Of a stretch of 64,000 bases of DNA, positions 51,035-59,084 are shown in pieces; positions within the stretch are counted from its first letter, which is position 1, and every line of letters starts with the position of its first letter. The stretch is from JAOZHU01 sp964632845 (lineage in GTDB: Archaea; Thermoproteota; Bathyarchaeia; Bathyarchaeales; Bathycorpusculaceae). A program made the translations under genes and the position numbers. A model generated the notes under the pieces. It was not told the DNA's origin. It saw only the letters and a program-made list of their open reading frames with translations, and made no database searches. The stretch lies in the NCBI GenBank assembly GCA_964632845.1, contig CAZWDU010000004.1, positions 1 to 64,000 on the forward strand. Direction: 5' to 3'.

Positions 51035-52155
51035 CTCACATCAACTCCAAGGTAACTGATACAAGTGTCCAACCCCTTCACGAACCACAACACGGCAGCA
51101 GCGTCCACGTTTTCGAAAGTGTAGTTATGCGTCAAGAGCCCTGTTCCGCTTGCGCTACTGTAAAAGTCGGTTGAGTCACCGAAACTGACGCCACGCACTT
51201 TGCCGATTTGGCTGGTTTTAGAATTGTTTTCGCCTAGTGGCTCAAGCGTCGCGTAGAACGTGCTTGCCGGAGGAAAACTGAAATCGACAGGCTGATGCGA
51301 TTCGCTATCCGTGAGTACCCATGGGCAGATGAAGACTTGCACATAACAGCGGCACTGTTTTGTGCTGCCTGTGTTGTTGTAAACCTTTATCGTCAAATTC
51401 TTAGTTGCCTGCGAAGAGCCTGCAGTTACTCTCTTCACAAACAAGCCATAAGCGCCAATTCCGTAAGACGGATTAGTTGTTGCTGTAAGCACATCTTCTT
51501 TTCGATCAGTCCAACTATCCTGTGCGCTTTCCCAGAAAACTTTCCAGCTTAAAGCTGACGACGCGTTTGATTCTCCTGAATTCTTGGGGTAATCAAGGCG
51601 GGAACTCGTGTTGTACAGGTAGCAAACAACGGTCACTAGATAGTCGCGTATGGTGCCAATTGGTAGTGTTCTTGTTGCAGGCACCGTTATGTTTTGGTTA
51701 AGGATATTGGTTGTCGTTGCATGGCTTGCGTATATGTTGTCACTATCATACGCGGCGCCCGTCATATCTGGGAAGACGAAAGCAGCGATGACTATGTTCG
51801 ATACGGACGCGTAAAAGCCTGTTCCCCCTGAATCTACGGCAGTTTGAAAATTCAACGTGTAGCTTCCAGCAGCCAGCAAAACCCAGATTTTCCGCGTAAC
51901 TGTCGCTCCTAAATCAACAGCTCCAGCTGAGGCTACAGGCGTTGAACCTGAGGTTACGCGTCCAAGTCCTCGGCAGTTCTGCATGTACGTGTTCCATTGG
52001 ATGTAAACGAGTTTTTGCTTGGTAAGCGTGAAGCTCTTTGAAACACGCGTTTGCCAGTCATGCGCCGACCCAGAGGTACTGGAATACGTGGAAGTATCAT
52101 TTGCGATTGACTCTTCATCAGCTAATGAGCGAAGCTGTTCATCCAGTAACACCAT
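51031..52155 (-). CDS. Distal tail or receptor-binding protein candidate
   Basis: A 374-residue Ser/Thr/Tyr/Gly-rich beta protein (SIANDTSTYSSTSGSAHDW, SYTLNFQTAVDSGGTGFYAS). Its ATG overlaps the tape-measure stop (TAAATG). Location just after the tape measure and composition suggest a tail tip or fibre. There is no recognisable domain. Confidence 0.6.
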   Translation of the reverse strand: MVLLDEQLRSLADEESIANDTSTYSSTSGSAHDWQTRVSKSFTLTKQKLVYIQWNTYMQNCRGLGRVTSGSTPVASAGAVDLGATVTRKIWVLLAAGSYTLNFQTAVDSGGTGFYASVSNIVIAAFVFPDMTGAAYDSDNIYASHATTTNILNQNITVPATRTLPIGTIRDYLVTVVCYLYNTSSRLDYPKNSGESNASSALSWKVFWESAQDSWTDRKEDVLTATTNPSYGIGAYGLFVKRVTAGSSQATKNLTIKVYNNTGSTKQCRCYVQVFICPWVLTDSESHQPVDFSFPPASTFYATLEPLGENNSKTSQIGKVRGVSFGDSTDFYSSASGTGLLTHNYTFENVDAAAVLWFVKGLDTCISYLGVDVR

Positions 52156-53706
52156 TTACGTGAACACGCTCCCTTGTCTGATGCGCTTTTGCGTTGACGG
52201 CGCACCGCTGCTTGAAGCCTCAACAAGCACTGTTTTCAATCGCTGCTCAATTGCCTTCATTACTCGCTCGTCAACACTGCCCTCGACATTTATGGCCACA
52301 TTCACAACAGTTCCGCCTACTCCGCCAGCTAATCCGTTTAATGAACCAAATTCGCGCAAGGGCACAACAGCTTCAGGTCCAGCTTCGCCAATAACCGCAA
52401 GAGTAGGTCCCGTAACTATGCCGCCTTCAGCAAAACCCAGCGTCTTGCCAATGCCGCCGAAGAAGCTGCCTATTGAATTGCCAATGCTGCTGAGCCCATT
52501 CCAAATAGTTCCCAAGAAATCAGCAATCGGCTTCAAAACGTTGATGTAAACCCAGTTCAGCGCGTCAAACACGGGCTTAATCAGGTTGTTGTAAGCCCAC
52601 GATAACCCATTTGAGAAAGCGTTCCACGCAGCAAGCAACGCGCCACCGACAAAGTTGCCAAGAGGAACAAGCACGTTATCCCACAGCCACTTCAAACCAT
52701 TGTAAACCGCATTCACCGCGCCTGAGAGGGCATTCCAAACCCAAACAAGCCCCTGCAGAACACCCATGAAATAGCCAGCGAGGAAATTGCCTATCGGAAC
52801 GAAAATGTTGTCCCAAATCCACTTCAACCCATCATAGACAGCGCTTACAGCAGCGTTCAACGCACCCCAGACAGCGCATAAGCCCTGCCAGACACCAATA
52901 AAGTAGCTAACTATGAAGTTGCCAAGGGGAACGAGAACGTTCTCCCACAGCCACGTCAAAGCCTTAGTCACAGCATCAAGAATAGGACCAAAGAAATCAC
53001 CAAGCGCCTTCCCAATAGCGTTAACAGCGTCACGAAAAGGCGGACAAGCATTGTACGCTGCGACTAGAGCCGCAACTATCAAGCCGATTGCTGTGACCAC
53101 AAGAACGATGGGATTTGCTGCAAGAAAATCAAGCGCTGCGCCCAAAGCGGTTTGCGCTGCCGTCACTCCGCCTGTTATGGCTGTCCATGAAGCCTTTATC
53201 GTGCTTAAGCTGCCTATCGCCGTGATGACCGTGGGGATGACCGTTAGCGCTGAAGAGATCATGGCTTCGTTCATGTTGTCTTGAACGTTCTGGGCGCGGT
53301 CAACCGAAACCTGATAGCGGTCCTGAGCTAAGCTCAAATCGTCAGCGGCAGCCTTCGCCTGCTCACTGTCAGCTCCGTATTTTTCTATGGCAGTATTCAA
53401 TTTCCGCTGGGCATCTTCCACGCTGTTCGCGCTTTGCTTTACCTGCAAGTTAGCGCGGTCAACGCTCAGCTGCATGTCTGCAACCTTGTCATAGGCATTG
53501 TAGAGGCTGAATGCGCTTGTGGCTAAGCCGCTGAAGCCCATTACCAAGTTTTTTGCGCTTGCGTTAGTCTGCTTCTGCGTTTCCCCAACACGTTTTCCCG
53601 ATTCTTCGACCTTGCCCATGCTTGCAGTGATGTTTTTTCCAGCGTCCGCTATGACACTGCTTGCCTCATCATTCGCCTTCAAAGTGATGTTGATTTCACT
53701 GCTCAC
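52156..53706 (-). CDS. Tail tape measure protein
   Basis: A 516-residue protein. A helical N-terminus (TLKANDEASSVIADAGKNI and a coiled coil ending near QNVQDNMNEA) is followed by hydrophobic segments (FLAANPIVLVVTAIGLIVAAL) and three 44-residue Trp-rich repeats, then a Gly-rich end with GGIVTGPTLAVIGEAGPEAVVPL, a motif common at the end of tape measures. At roughly 0.15 nm per residue it predicts a tail of about 75 nm. The start is GTG, with GGAGAT inside the end of the frameshift extension of the upstream chaperone. Confidence 0.9.
   Translation of the reverse strand: MSSEINITLKANDEASSVIADAGKNITASMGKVEESGKRVGETQKQTNASAKNLVMGFSGLATSAFSLYNAYDKVADMQLSVDRANLQVKQSANSVEDAQRKLNTAIEKYGADSEQAKAAADDLSLAQDRYQVSVDRAQNVQDNMNEAMISSALTVIPTVITAIGSLSTIKASWTAITGGVTAAQTALGAALDFLAANPIVLVVTAIGLIVAALVAAYNACPPFRDAVNAIGKALGDFFGPILDAVTKALTWLWENVLVPLGNFIVSYFIGVWQGLCAVWGALNAAVSAVYDGLKWIWDNIFVPIGNFLAGYFMGVLQGLVWVWNALSGAVNAVYNGLKWLWDNVLVPLGNFVGGALLAAWNAFSNGLSWAYNNLIKPVFDALNWVYINVLKPIADFLGTIWNGLSSIGNSIGSFFGGIGKTLGFAEGGIVTGPTLAVIGEAGPEAVVPLREFGSLNGLAGGVGGTVVNVAINVEGSVDERVMKAIEQRLKTVLVEASSSGAPSTQKRIRQGSVFT
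52564..52959 (-). repeat. Three 132-bp coding repeats in the tape measure gene
   Basis: Units start at 52959, 52827 and 52695, exactly 132 bases apart. Each encodes LxWxWxNxxVPxGNF followed by a hydrophobic helix and AVxxVYxG. A degenerate fourth unit follows. Confidence 0.75.
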
Positions 53707-53711
53707 TTTTT

Positions 53712-53879
53712 CTATCTCCGGCTAATTCTGCTGCGCCATTCAAGCCAGCTTGCCAAATAGTAAAGCTGGAAGGGAGTCAACTCCGCAATTTCGCCGAGCG
53801 TGTAGCCGTACTCATGCGCGATTAAGCCAGTCAACTGGGCTTCGGTGTTGGCGCTGATCCAGTCGGCTGTTGGCGCTGC
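53712..53879 (-). CDS. Frameshift extension of tail chaperone (gpT-like)
   Basis: This 55-codon frame has no start of its own. It is read after a -1 shift from the upstream chaperone and adds ADWISANTEAQLTGLIAHEYG ending in LTPFQLYYLASWLEWRSRI. That sequence is protein-like and ends seven bases before the tape measure start. The fused product would be about 171 residues, the gpGT counterpart of lambdoid tails. Confidence 0.7.
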   Translation of the reverse strand, partial: AAPTADWISANTEAQLTGLIAHEYGYTLGEIAELTPFQLYYLASWLEWRSRISRR

Positions 53880-54226
53880 AAAAAACTCGCGAAAACCTTG
53901 CTCATCCTCTCCAGCAAAAGCGCTTTCTTGTCAAACGGCAACGCTTCAAAATCGTCATAAGACAATTCTGGGTCAGCCTTGCGTAGCATAGCCCATACGA
54001 CTATGTTGGCTTTCTCTTCGTCATCTGCGACCTTCTTCAGGTCTAGCTCTTTGACTTCTTTCGCTGATAGTAGCCCGTAACGGATTAGTCCGAGGTTTTC
54101 GTCTTCGAGGCTGTAAATCTGCCGCGTATTTGCCGCAAGCGCTCGTACATCAAAGACCTTAGCTTTCTCCTGCTTCGCTTCGCCATGCGCCCGTAACTTT
54201 TTTCTGTACTCGTCAACCTTGCTCAC
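53831..54226 (-). CDS. Tail assembly chaperone (gpG-like)
   Basis: A 131-residue acidic-basic helical protein (MSKVDEYRKKLRAHGEAKQE, then IRYGLLSAKEVKELDLKK and DDFEALPFDKKALLLERM). It lies between tail tube and tape measure, the invariant place of tail assembly chaperones. Near its end the slippery TTTTTTG sits at the 115th-116th codons, allowing a longer product. Confidence 0.72.
   Translation of the reverse strand: MSKVDEYRKKLRAHGEAKQEKAKVFDVRALAANTRQIYSLEDENLGLIRYGLLSAKEVKELDLKKVADDEEKANIVVWAMLRKADPELSYDDFEALPFDKKALLLERMSKVFASFLQRQQPTGSAPTPKPS
53879..53885 (-). promoter_or_regulatory. Slippery heptamer for -1 frameshifting
   Basis: On the minus strand the sequence is T_TTT_TTG, split by the zero frame exactly as X_XXY_YYZ requires. 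The codons TTT TTG encode Phe-Leu in the short product. Confidence 0.7.
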
Positions 54227-54241
54227 ACTGCTTCACCAAGC

Positions 54242-54634
54242 CTATGTTTGCGTTCCAAACGCGACATCAGAGCCTTCTCCGCTTACGTTTTCGCCTGCAA
54301 CACCGTCTTGTGTGGCTTCGAAGCCCCACTTGTTCAAGATAACGCCAGTGTACGTGTGTTTTTCTTTGCCTGTTCCTGTCCCGTTTGGTCTCACTTCGAC
54401 AGTTACTGCGGCGCCGTTGAGCACTTTTTCTGCGTAGGTTTTGTCGAGGTACATTGCTCCGAATTCTATTTGGAAGGTTTTGTTTCCGCTTTTCAGCACT
54501 GCAGGCTTGTCGCTGCCCAACTTGTACTTCTTAATCAGTGAGGCGTCTATGCTTTCCTTCACGTTCTCAGCGTAGCCGACTTCAGTTGAGTCAAGCATGA
54601 CGACTGCTTCGCGTCCTAATGGTGGCGTACTCAT
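54242..54634 (-). CDS. Major tail tube protein
   Basis: A 130-residue beta-rich protein (STPPLGREAVVMLDSTEVGYA, KTFQIEFGAMYLDKTYAE, TYTGVILNKWGFEATQDG). This is the build of siphovirus tube proteins, with position before the tail chaperone. It polymerises into the tail tube around the tape measure. Confidence 0.75.
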   Translation of the reverse strand: MSTPPLGREAVVMLDSTEVGYAENVKESIDASLIKKYKLGSDKPAVLKSGNKTFQIEFGAMYLDKTYAEKVLNGAAVTVEVRPNGTGTGKEKHTYTGVILNKWGFEATQDGVAGENVSGEGSDVAFGTQT

Positions 54635-54711
54635 TTTTCATTTTTCACCTCAAGTTTTTCCGACGCGGAAAACCGCGTTTCGTCCCTTTCCCGCGGGACT
54701 CATCAGGGAAA

Positions 54712-54933
54712 CTACGTTTTTGGTTTCGTTTCGGCTTCTTCCTCTTCCTTCAGGTCATCCGCCAAGGTTGCGCCCACAGCGCATGTGAACCCGATGGCTG
54801 CACATGCCGGAGGCGTCACTGCTGGAAGAGAAGGCACCGCTGCAACGGTTGCTGACGCTGCAAGGTACAGCACGGCTGCCAATGCTAACCCAGCAAAGAC
54901 CGCTGCTGCGAGTCTGCGTGTCAAACTCACCAT
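54712..54933 (-). CDS. Small membrane protein
   Basis: A 73-residue protein with an N-terminal helix (AAAVFAGLALAAVLYLAASATVAA is the core region, cited in part: LAAVLYLAASATVA), a Pro-rich turn, a second short hydrophobic stretch and a Glu-rich tail. GGAGG lies 12 bases before the ATG. It interrupts the head-tail genes; its role is unknown. Confidence 0.5.
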   Translation of the reverse strand: MVSLTRRLAAAVFAGLALAAVLYLAASATVAAVPSLPAVTPPACAAIGFTCAVGATLADDLKEEEEAETKPKT

Positions 54934-54954
54934 CTTTCGTTTTCACCTCCGTGA

Positions 54955-55377
54955 CTATGAAGGCTGATACAGCAGCAGAGCCTCAAACCTGACAACTCCG
55001 CCGTAGAACAGCTTATCTTGAAACTTGATTTCGCCAGGCGCAAAACCCGTGGGAATGCAGTTTTTGGCTTTGCCGCCTAAGCTCCTGTCAGCGAGAACAG
55101 CGTCTATGACGTCTGCCATGACGCTTACAATGTCCGTGAACCAGTCCTTCGGTTCATACTCTAAAATCGTCAAAACAACGCTGAAGTTGACTTTAACCTG
55201 CAGTAGCGAACCCAATGTGGCCTGCGAAATCGGAGAAGGCTCAGCGTTAATAATTGCCTTAGGCAAGTTGCCAAGCGTGAACTGCTCGCCCAAGACTACA
55301 GTTTTGATGGCGCTTTTCGTCTCGATTTGAGCTTTAACCGCGTCAAATACTGCCTTGTACGTAGTATAGAAACCCAT
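54955..55377 (-). CDS. Tail terminator/completion protein candidate
   Basis: A 140-residue protein (MGFYTTYKAVFDAVKAQIE, IINAEPSPISQ, then VKVNFSVVLTI) of alpha/beta character similar to tail-completion proteins, and located right after the gp10-like gene. The ATG at 55377 overlaps the upstream stop as TAATG; an in-frame start at 55398 is possible. Confidence 0.65.
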   Translation of the reverse strand: MGFYTTYKAVFDAVKAQIETKSAIKTVVLGEQFTLGNLPKAIINAEPSPISQATLGSLLQVKVNFSVVLTILEYEPKDWFTDIVSVMADVIDAVLADRSLGGKAKNCIPTGFAPGEIKFQDKLFYGGVVRFEALLLYQPS

Positions 55378-55811
55378 TAGTCTATCAACTCCAGCCATAA
55401 CTCGGCAAACGTCTCTTCCGCCTTACTACGACTATACTCAGCGGCTTGCTGCATCCAAGGGTTAGGCTTAGTGCCAGGATGATGCACCAAACGAGTGAAA
55501 ACCATCTTGCCACTTGCACCTTGAAAAGCCAGAACAGAAGCGTTAACTGGACGAATAATGTGTGGCCTTGTGCCTTTTACCACGTACATAGCATAGGGCG
55601 CCAGAACGTTGATTGACGCTTCGCCATCGCTAACTTCCTTAACGATGGTGCTTGCTAGTTTGCCCGTTCTTCTAGGAGCATTCCAGAACGCATGAGCCCA
55701 AGCAACATCAGCCAACCGCTCAATCAACTTCTGCCTCAAAGGACCACTAAGCTTCTGCACGACGTCGTCGAATTCGAGACCACGAGTAGAAACCTCAACT
55801 GAAAAGCTCAT
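55377..55811 (-). CDS. HK97 gp10-like minor tail/connector protein
   Basis: A 144-residue protein with the gp10 pattern: FWNAPRRTGKLASTI, APYAMYVVKGTRPH and NPWMQQAAEYSRSK. Such proteins take part in joining head and tail. Its ATG overlaps the preceding 56-residue gene (ATGA). Confidence 0.8.
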   Translation of the reverse strand: MSFSVEVSTRGLEFDDVVQKLSGPLRQKLIERLADVAWAHAFWNAPRRTGKLASTIVKEVSDGEASINVLAPYAMYVVKGTRPHIIRPVNASVLAFQGASGKMVFTRLVHHPGTKPNPWMQQAAEYSRSKAEETFAELWLELID

Positions 55812-55978
55812 TTTGCCAAACTTGCCTCCAGAACTTTCAATCGGTTTTCAATTGCTGTTTCCAAATCCTCAAAAAAGATGGATTGAAGGTGTTCTGGTAG
55901 CTTGCTTATGCGCTCAGAAAAACGACTCAGCAATTCACCAGCGTTAATGAGTACTTTTCGTTCCGTCTCAGAAACCAT
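55808..55978 (-). CDS. 56-residue protein in head-tail module
   Basis: The frame MVSETERKVLINAGELLSR ... ENRLKVLEASLAK fits exactly between the connector (one base apart) and the gp10-like gene (four-base overlap) and is strongly helical. No family recognised; probably a connector accessory. Confidence 0.65.
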   Translation of the reverse strand: MVSETERKVLINAGELLSRFSERISKLPEHLQSIFFEDLETAIENRLKVLEASLAK

Positions 55979-56290
55979 CTAGACACTCCCCACGTACGAT
56001 TCTCTTTCAGCATCGACGTAAACGTCAAGAATCCTGTTAGCCTCAGCCCAGAATGCTTCGGCGCCAACAGGGTCACGTCTTCGTCTGAAGTCCCAAGCAG
56101 CAAAATACTTCGCTGCGTCAACAACAAGCGACGGCACAACAGCAGGAACAGTCAAATCCTTAGCCTTCAAGAGCCCATCGACTAGGGCGGTGGCGCTTGT
56201 AACGCAAACTGTGAGCTCTGCATCATGCGAAGTGTCTGCAGTGTCAATTTGGAGAACTGCCTTAACATCGCTCACTTGGCAATATGTCAA
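55979..56290 (-). CDS. Head-tail connector (gp6-like)
   Basis: A 103-residue helical protein (MTYCQVSDVKAVLQID, AELTVCVTSATALVDGLL, VDAAKYFAAWDFRRRRDP), the pattern of head-tail adaptors that dock on the portal. It overlaps the portal gene end by four bases. Confidence 0.78.
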   Translation of the reverse strand: MTYCQVSDVKAVLQIDTADTSHDAELTVCVTSATALVDGLLKAKDLTVPAVVPSLVVDAAKYFAAWDFRRRRDPVGAEAFWAEANRILDVYVDAERESYVGSV

Positions 56291-57423
56291 GCCTCTGTAC
56301 CTCCATTACCACGTACATCTTTAGGCGGCTCTGGAGAGTCTTCCCACAGTTCCCAACCGAATTTGACTGCGTTCTTGCGAAACTCTTCCGACCTGACCAG
56401 CCCTAGCTCAGCTGCTTTAATGAGGTCTGCAGGCACCAATTCTGGAGTTTCGGGACTGCCAAAATTCAAACGAACCTTCGCCTTAACCGAGTCAAACCCG
56501 GCTTGAGCGACAACAACCGCGAAAATCTCCCTTTCCACTTGACGCTTGATGTACCGCTGAACTGGTTTAATGAGCATGTCCTGCAAATCCATGGCTGCCC
56601 TTGCGCTTGCTTCAGTGAAGCCTGGAGTACTGAATAGTCGTGGTAAAGGCGTCTCACAGCCAAGATAAAACTGGTTAACCATGTGGTCGATGTAATACTC
56701 GAAGCGTGCCCTCGGGTCAATTGTTACTGGGTAGACGCCGACAGATTTTGCGCCACTGAAAAGCCATTGACCTTCCTCAGGTCGATTCTTAATCGCGCTC
56801 TCGTACTTCTTAATGGTGTCCTCTTTCTGCCCTTCAAGCTGAACCACAACGTCAGGTCCAGCGTACTTCGCAAAGATGTTAGGCAAAATCTTCTCTATCT
56901 TTGCCTTCATCCAAGCGTAACTCGGGCGCTTGTCAGTGTCAACCGTCAACGTGTGCAAAAGCACCTGCAGCAATCCAACACCAAAACCAGAAGGCACATC
57001 GCCGCTGAGGCGCCAGTGAATCACAGCCTCAGGCTTAAGCTCATTACCTGCACTCCCACTGTAGGTATTCTTGAGCTGGTAACCCGTAACCTTGTAAGGA
57101 ATCTTCAAATCTTGAACAGAACTAAGACCTATACGTTGAACAGCGTCAATTGGCGTACGAAGAGTATCCGTTAACTGTTCAGGCGTGATTTTTAGCCAAA
57201 AATCGTTTCCGCAGCCAATTAAAGGCTTAGCCATGTCATTCAAAAGCCCATCCAAGTTCACGTCTTCACAGAACTTATCCACGGCAGCTTTAGCCTCAGT
57301 AGCTTTATCGTACTTCTCATCAGCTACAGTGTAGAAGCCCATGCCCACCGTGGAAGCTGCCAACAAGTCAACACTTGACTTGCATGTCGGATCTCGCTCG
57401 TAAAGCTTCATCACATCAGCCAA
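56287..57423 (-). CDS. Portal protein
   Basis: A portal of at least 378 residues: MKLYERDPTCKSSVDLLA, GCGNDFWLKI, AVIHWRLSGDVPSGFGVG and TPLPRLFSTPGFTEASARAA are typical of siphovirus portals. From the TTG at 57423 the frame is open for 36 further codons, to 57531, and these encode VFKKIREVLSYAPAWGV, clearly coding and portal-like. They begin at ATC with GAGG seven bases upstream and no ATG, GTG or TTG. The true protein is thus probably about 414 residues. It follows the capsid gene, an unusual order. Confidence 0.88.
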   Translation of the reverse strand: MADVMKLYERDPTCKSSVDLLAASTVGMGFYTVADEKYDKATEAKAAVDKFCEDVNLDGLLNDMAKPLIGCGNDFWLKITPEQLTDTLRTPIDAVQRIGLSSVQDLKIPYKVTGYQLKNTYSGSAGNELKPEAVIHWRLSGDVPSGFGVGLLQVLLHTLTVDTDKRPSYAWMKAKIEKILPNIFAKYAGPDVVVQLEGQKEDTIKKYESAIKNRPEEGQWLFSGAKSVGVYPVTIDPRARFEYYIDHMVNQFYLGCETPLPRLFSTPGFTEASARAAMDLQDMLIKPVQRYIKRQVEREIFAVVVAQAGFDSVKAKVRLNFGSPETPELVPADLIKAAELGLVRSEEFRKNAVKFGWELWEDSPEPPKDVRGNGGTEA

Positions 57424-57594
57424 GGAGATGCAAGTTGTATCGAAGAATACTCGCCCGTTGGGAGACGCGACGCCCCAAGCAGGCGCATAGGACAGGACTT
57501 CACGGATTTTCTTGAAGACGTTACTCGTGATATTTCAACCTCAATGTGCTTTTACATCAAAAAAGAGGGGAGAGTTGCTTGTGTCAGCAAACGC

Positions 57595-58557
57595 CTAAGT
57601 GAGCGTAGTTTTGATGTTGGTCATTCTGGCTACGGCATTTGAACGTAGGACGCCTATGCCAAAGCGAGTAGTAGCTCTGACACCGTATTTGCCGCTTTTC
57701 ACGTCTTCCCAGTCCTCAGTCGTCACATCTCGGCGCAACAGCATGACAGAAGCCACGCGAGTGTCAATTGCGTAAGCAGTGCCGTTAGGAACCAGAGTGC
57801 TCGCCTGAACCTTCATGCCAAGGACGCTTGTGACAGCGCCTTGCTCCAAATCAGTTTGACCAGAAGGCAAATACTGTGCATGCACGAACTTGTCATCGTT
57901 CAGCAACTGGTGCAGCTGCATTTCGTTGACTGCCAAGATGTTTGGGCGCCAATTCTCGCCTCGAACCGCATGATGCAGTTTAAGCAATCCTGACCAACTC
58001 AGAACTGCGGCGCCTCCAGCTAACTCCGCTCCCGTAGCTAAATCTCCAGCAGCGATTCCAGCGTAAAGTGCAAGGATTTTCTCCGTTTCGTTTTGTCCAA
58101 GAGCTAAACCGATTTTTTCGATAGCGTTGTCCATCACGTTCCAAGTAGCGTCTTCTAGGTACTCTCTAGTCCATTCATCCGAGGATTCAGCTAACTGGTC
58201 AGTGTAAATGTCAACTGTAGATACTTTTTTGCCGCTTAATCGCGTAACTGCGCCTTCAGCATACTTGTAAGCTACTGCTCCAACATCCAGCGGAAAACGT
58301 TCCATCGTCTCGGTTGTTGGTCGCACCGTGATGATGTTTCTGCCAATCAGTTCAGGCCAAGCACTCTGCACAAGCGTATTATGCATTCGTCCTAAGGCGC
58401 CAACCACGTCACTAAAAAGTCCCTCTTTGACGCCTACCTGAATGTAACGCTTCAAAAACGGATGCTCGACCTTTTGCTTAAGCTGCTCGTACGCTTGCCG
58501 CTGCTCCAAGAATTGTCTGCTTTGTTCTTGTAAGCTCTCAAAAAGTTTTGGTTTCAT
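57595..58557 (-). CDS. Major capsid protein, HK97 fold
   Basis: A 320-residue protein. The N-terminal helical arm (FESLQEQSRQFLEQRQAYE) is followed by the P and A domain pattern of HK97-like capsids: SAWPELIGRNIITVRPT, SSDEWTREYLEDATWNVM, NILAVNEMQLHQLL and a late RFGIGVLRSNAV strand. The ATG at 58557 is used; a TTG at 58572 overlaps the decoration gene. No long cleavable scaffold is attached, since a coiled-coil region is present in the protease gene. Confidence 0.85.
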   Translation of the reverse strand: MKPKLFESLQEQSRQFLEQRQAYEQLKQKVEHPFLKRYIQVGVKEGLFSDVVGALGRMHNTLVQSAWPELIGRNIITVRPTTETMERFPLDVGAVAYKYAEGAVTRLSGKKVSTVDIYTDQLAESSDEWTREYLEDATWNVMDNAIEKIGLALGQNETEKILALYAGIAAGDLATGAELAGGAAVLSWSGLLKLHHAVRGENWRPNILAVNEMQLHQLLNDDKFVHAQYLPSGQTDLEQGAVTSVLGMKVQASTLVPNGTAYAIDTRVASVMLLRRDVTTEDWEDVKSGKYGVRATTRFGIGVLRSNAVARMTNIKTTLT

Positions 58558-58561
58558 CTGG

Positions 58562-58993
58562 TTATTTCCCAACCACGATGAAGAGTAAATCGTCAGCAGC
58601 AGTGGTCGTCTCTAAAGCAGTGCCGAATTTGAGATTATAGTATATAGTGTAACTTGCTCCCCCGCCTTCGTTTACCGCTTGATCCGGTAATTCCAGTACT
58701 CGTTTTGAAGCGTCAGCTCCACAAACTGCTTTTCCGCGTCCTATGGCTCCACCAGCCTTCACTTTGACTCTTCCGCTAGTGAGAACTGAGCATTGCGCTC
58801 CGATTGTAGCATCTTTGACAGCTACACCGATACAATCGCGAGCTGTAGCTGCTGGTGATATTTTGTCGTCAGAACTCAAGTAAACTGGGTCGCCTTTAGT
58901 TACTGCGGTTTCAGCTTCAAAAGATTCAATTACAGCGTTCGGGTCGTCTGTCTCGCCTATAGCCATCCACGTTTTGCCAGTTTTATCCGCCAT
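58562..58993 (-). CDS. Capsid decoration protein candidate
   Basis: A 143-residue beta-rich protein: VTKGDPVYLSSDDKISPA, RDCIGVAVKDATIG and TSGRVKVKAGGAIGRGKAV resemble DUF2190-type head decoration proteins. It lies directly upstream of the major capsid gene, five bases from its ATG, as such proteins do. Confidence 0.72.
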   Translation of the reverse strand: MADKTGKTWMAIGETDDPNAVIESFEAETAVTKGDPVYLSSDDKISPAATARDCIGVAVKDATIGAQCSVLTSGRVKVKAGGAIGRGKAVCGADASKRVLELPDQAVNEGGGASYTIYYNLKFGTALETTTAADDLLFIVVGK

Positions 58994-59084
58994 TTAATTT
59001 TCACTCTCCAAAAGTTTGATTTCAGCCAAGTTCGTCCTCAGCTTACTTTCCCCACAAAAAGTGAGCGTAAACGCTTGAGCCAAT

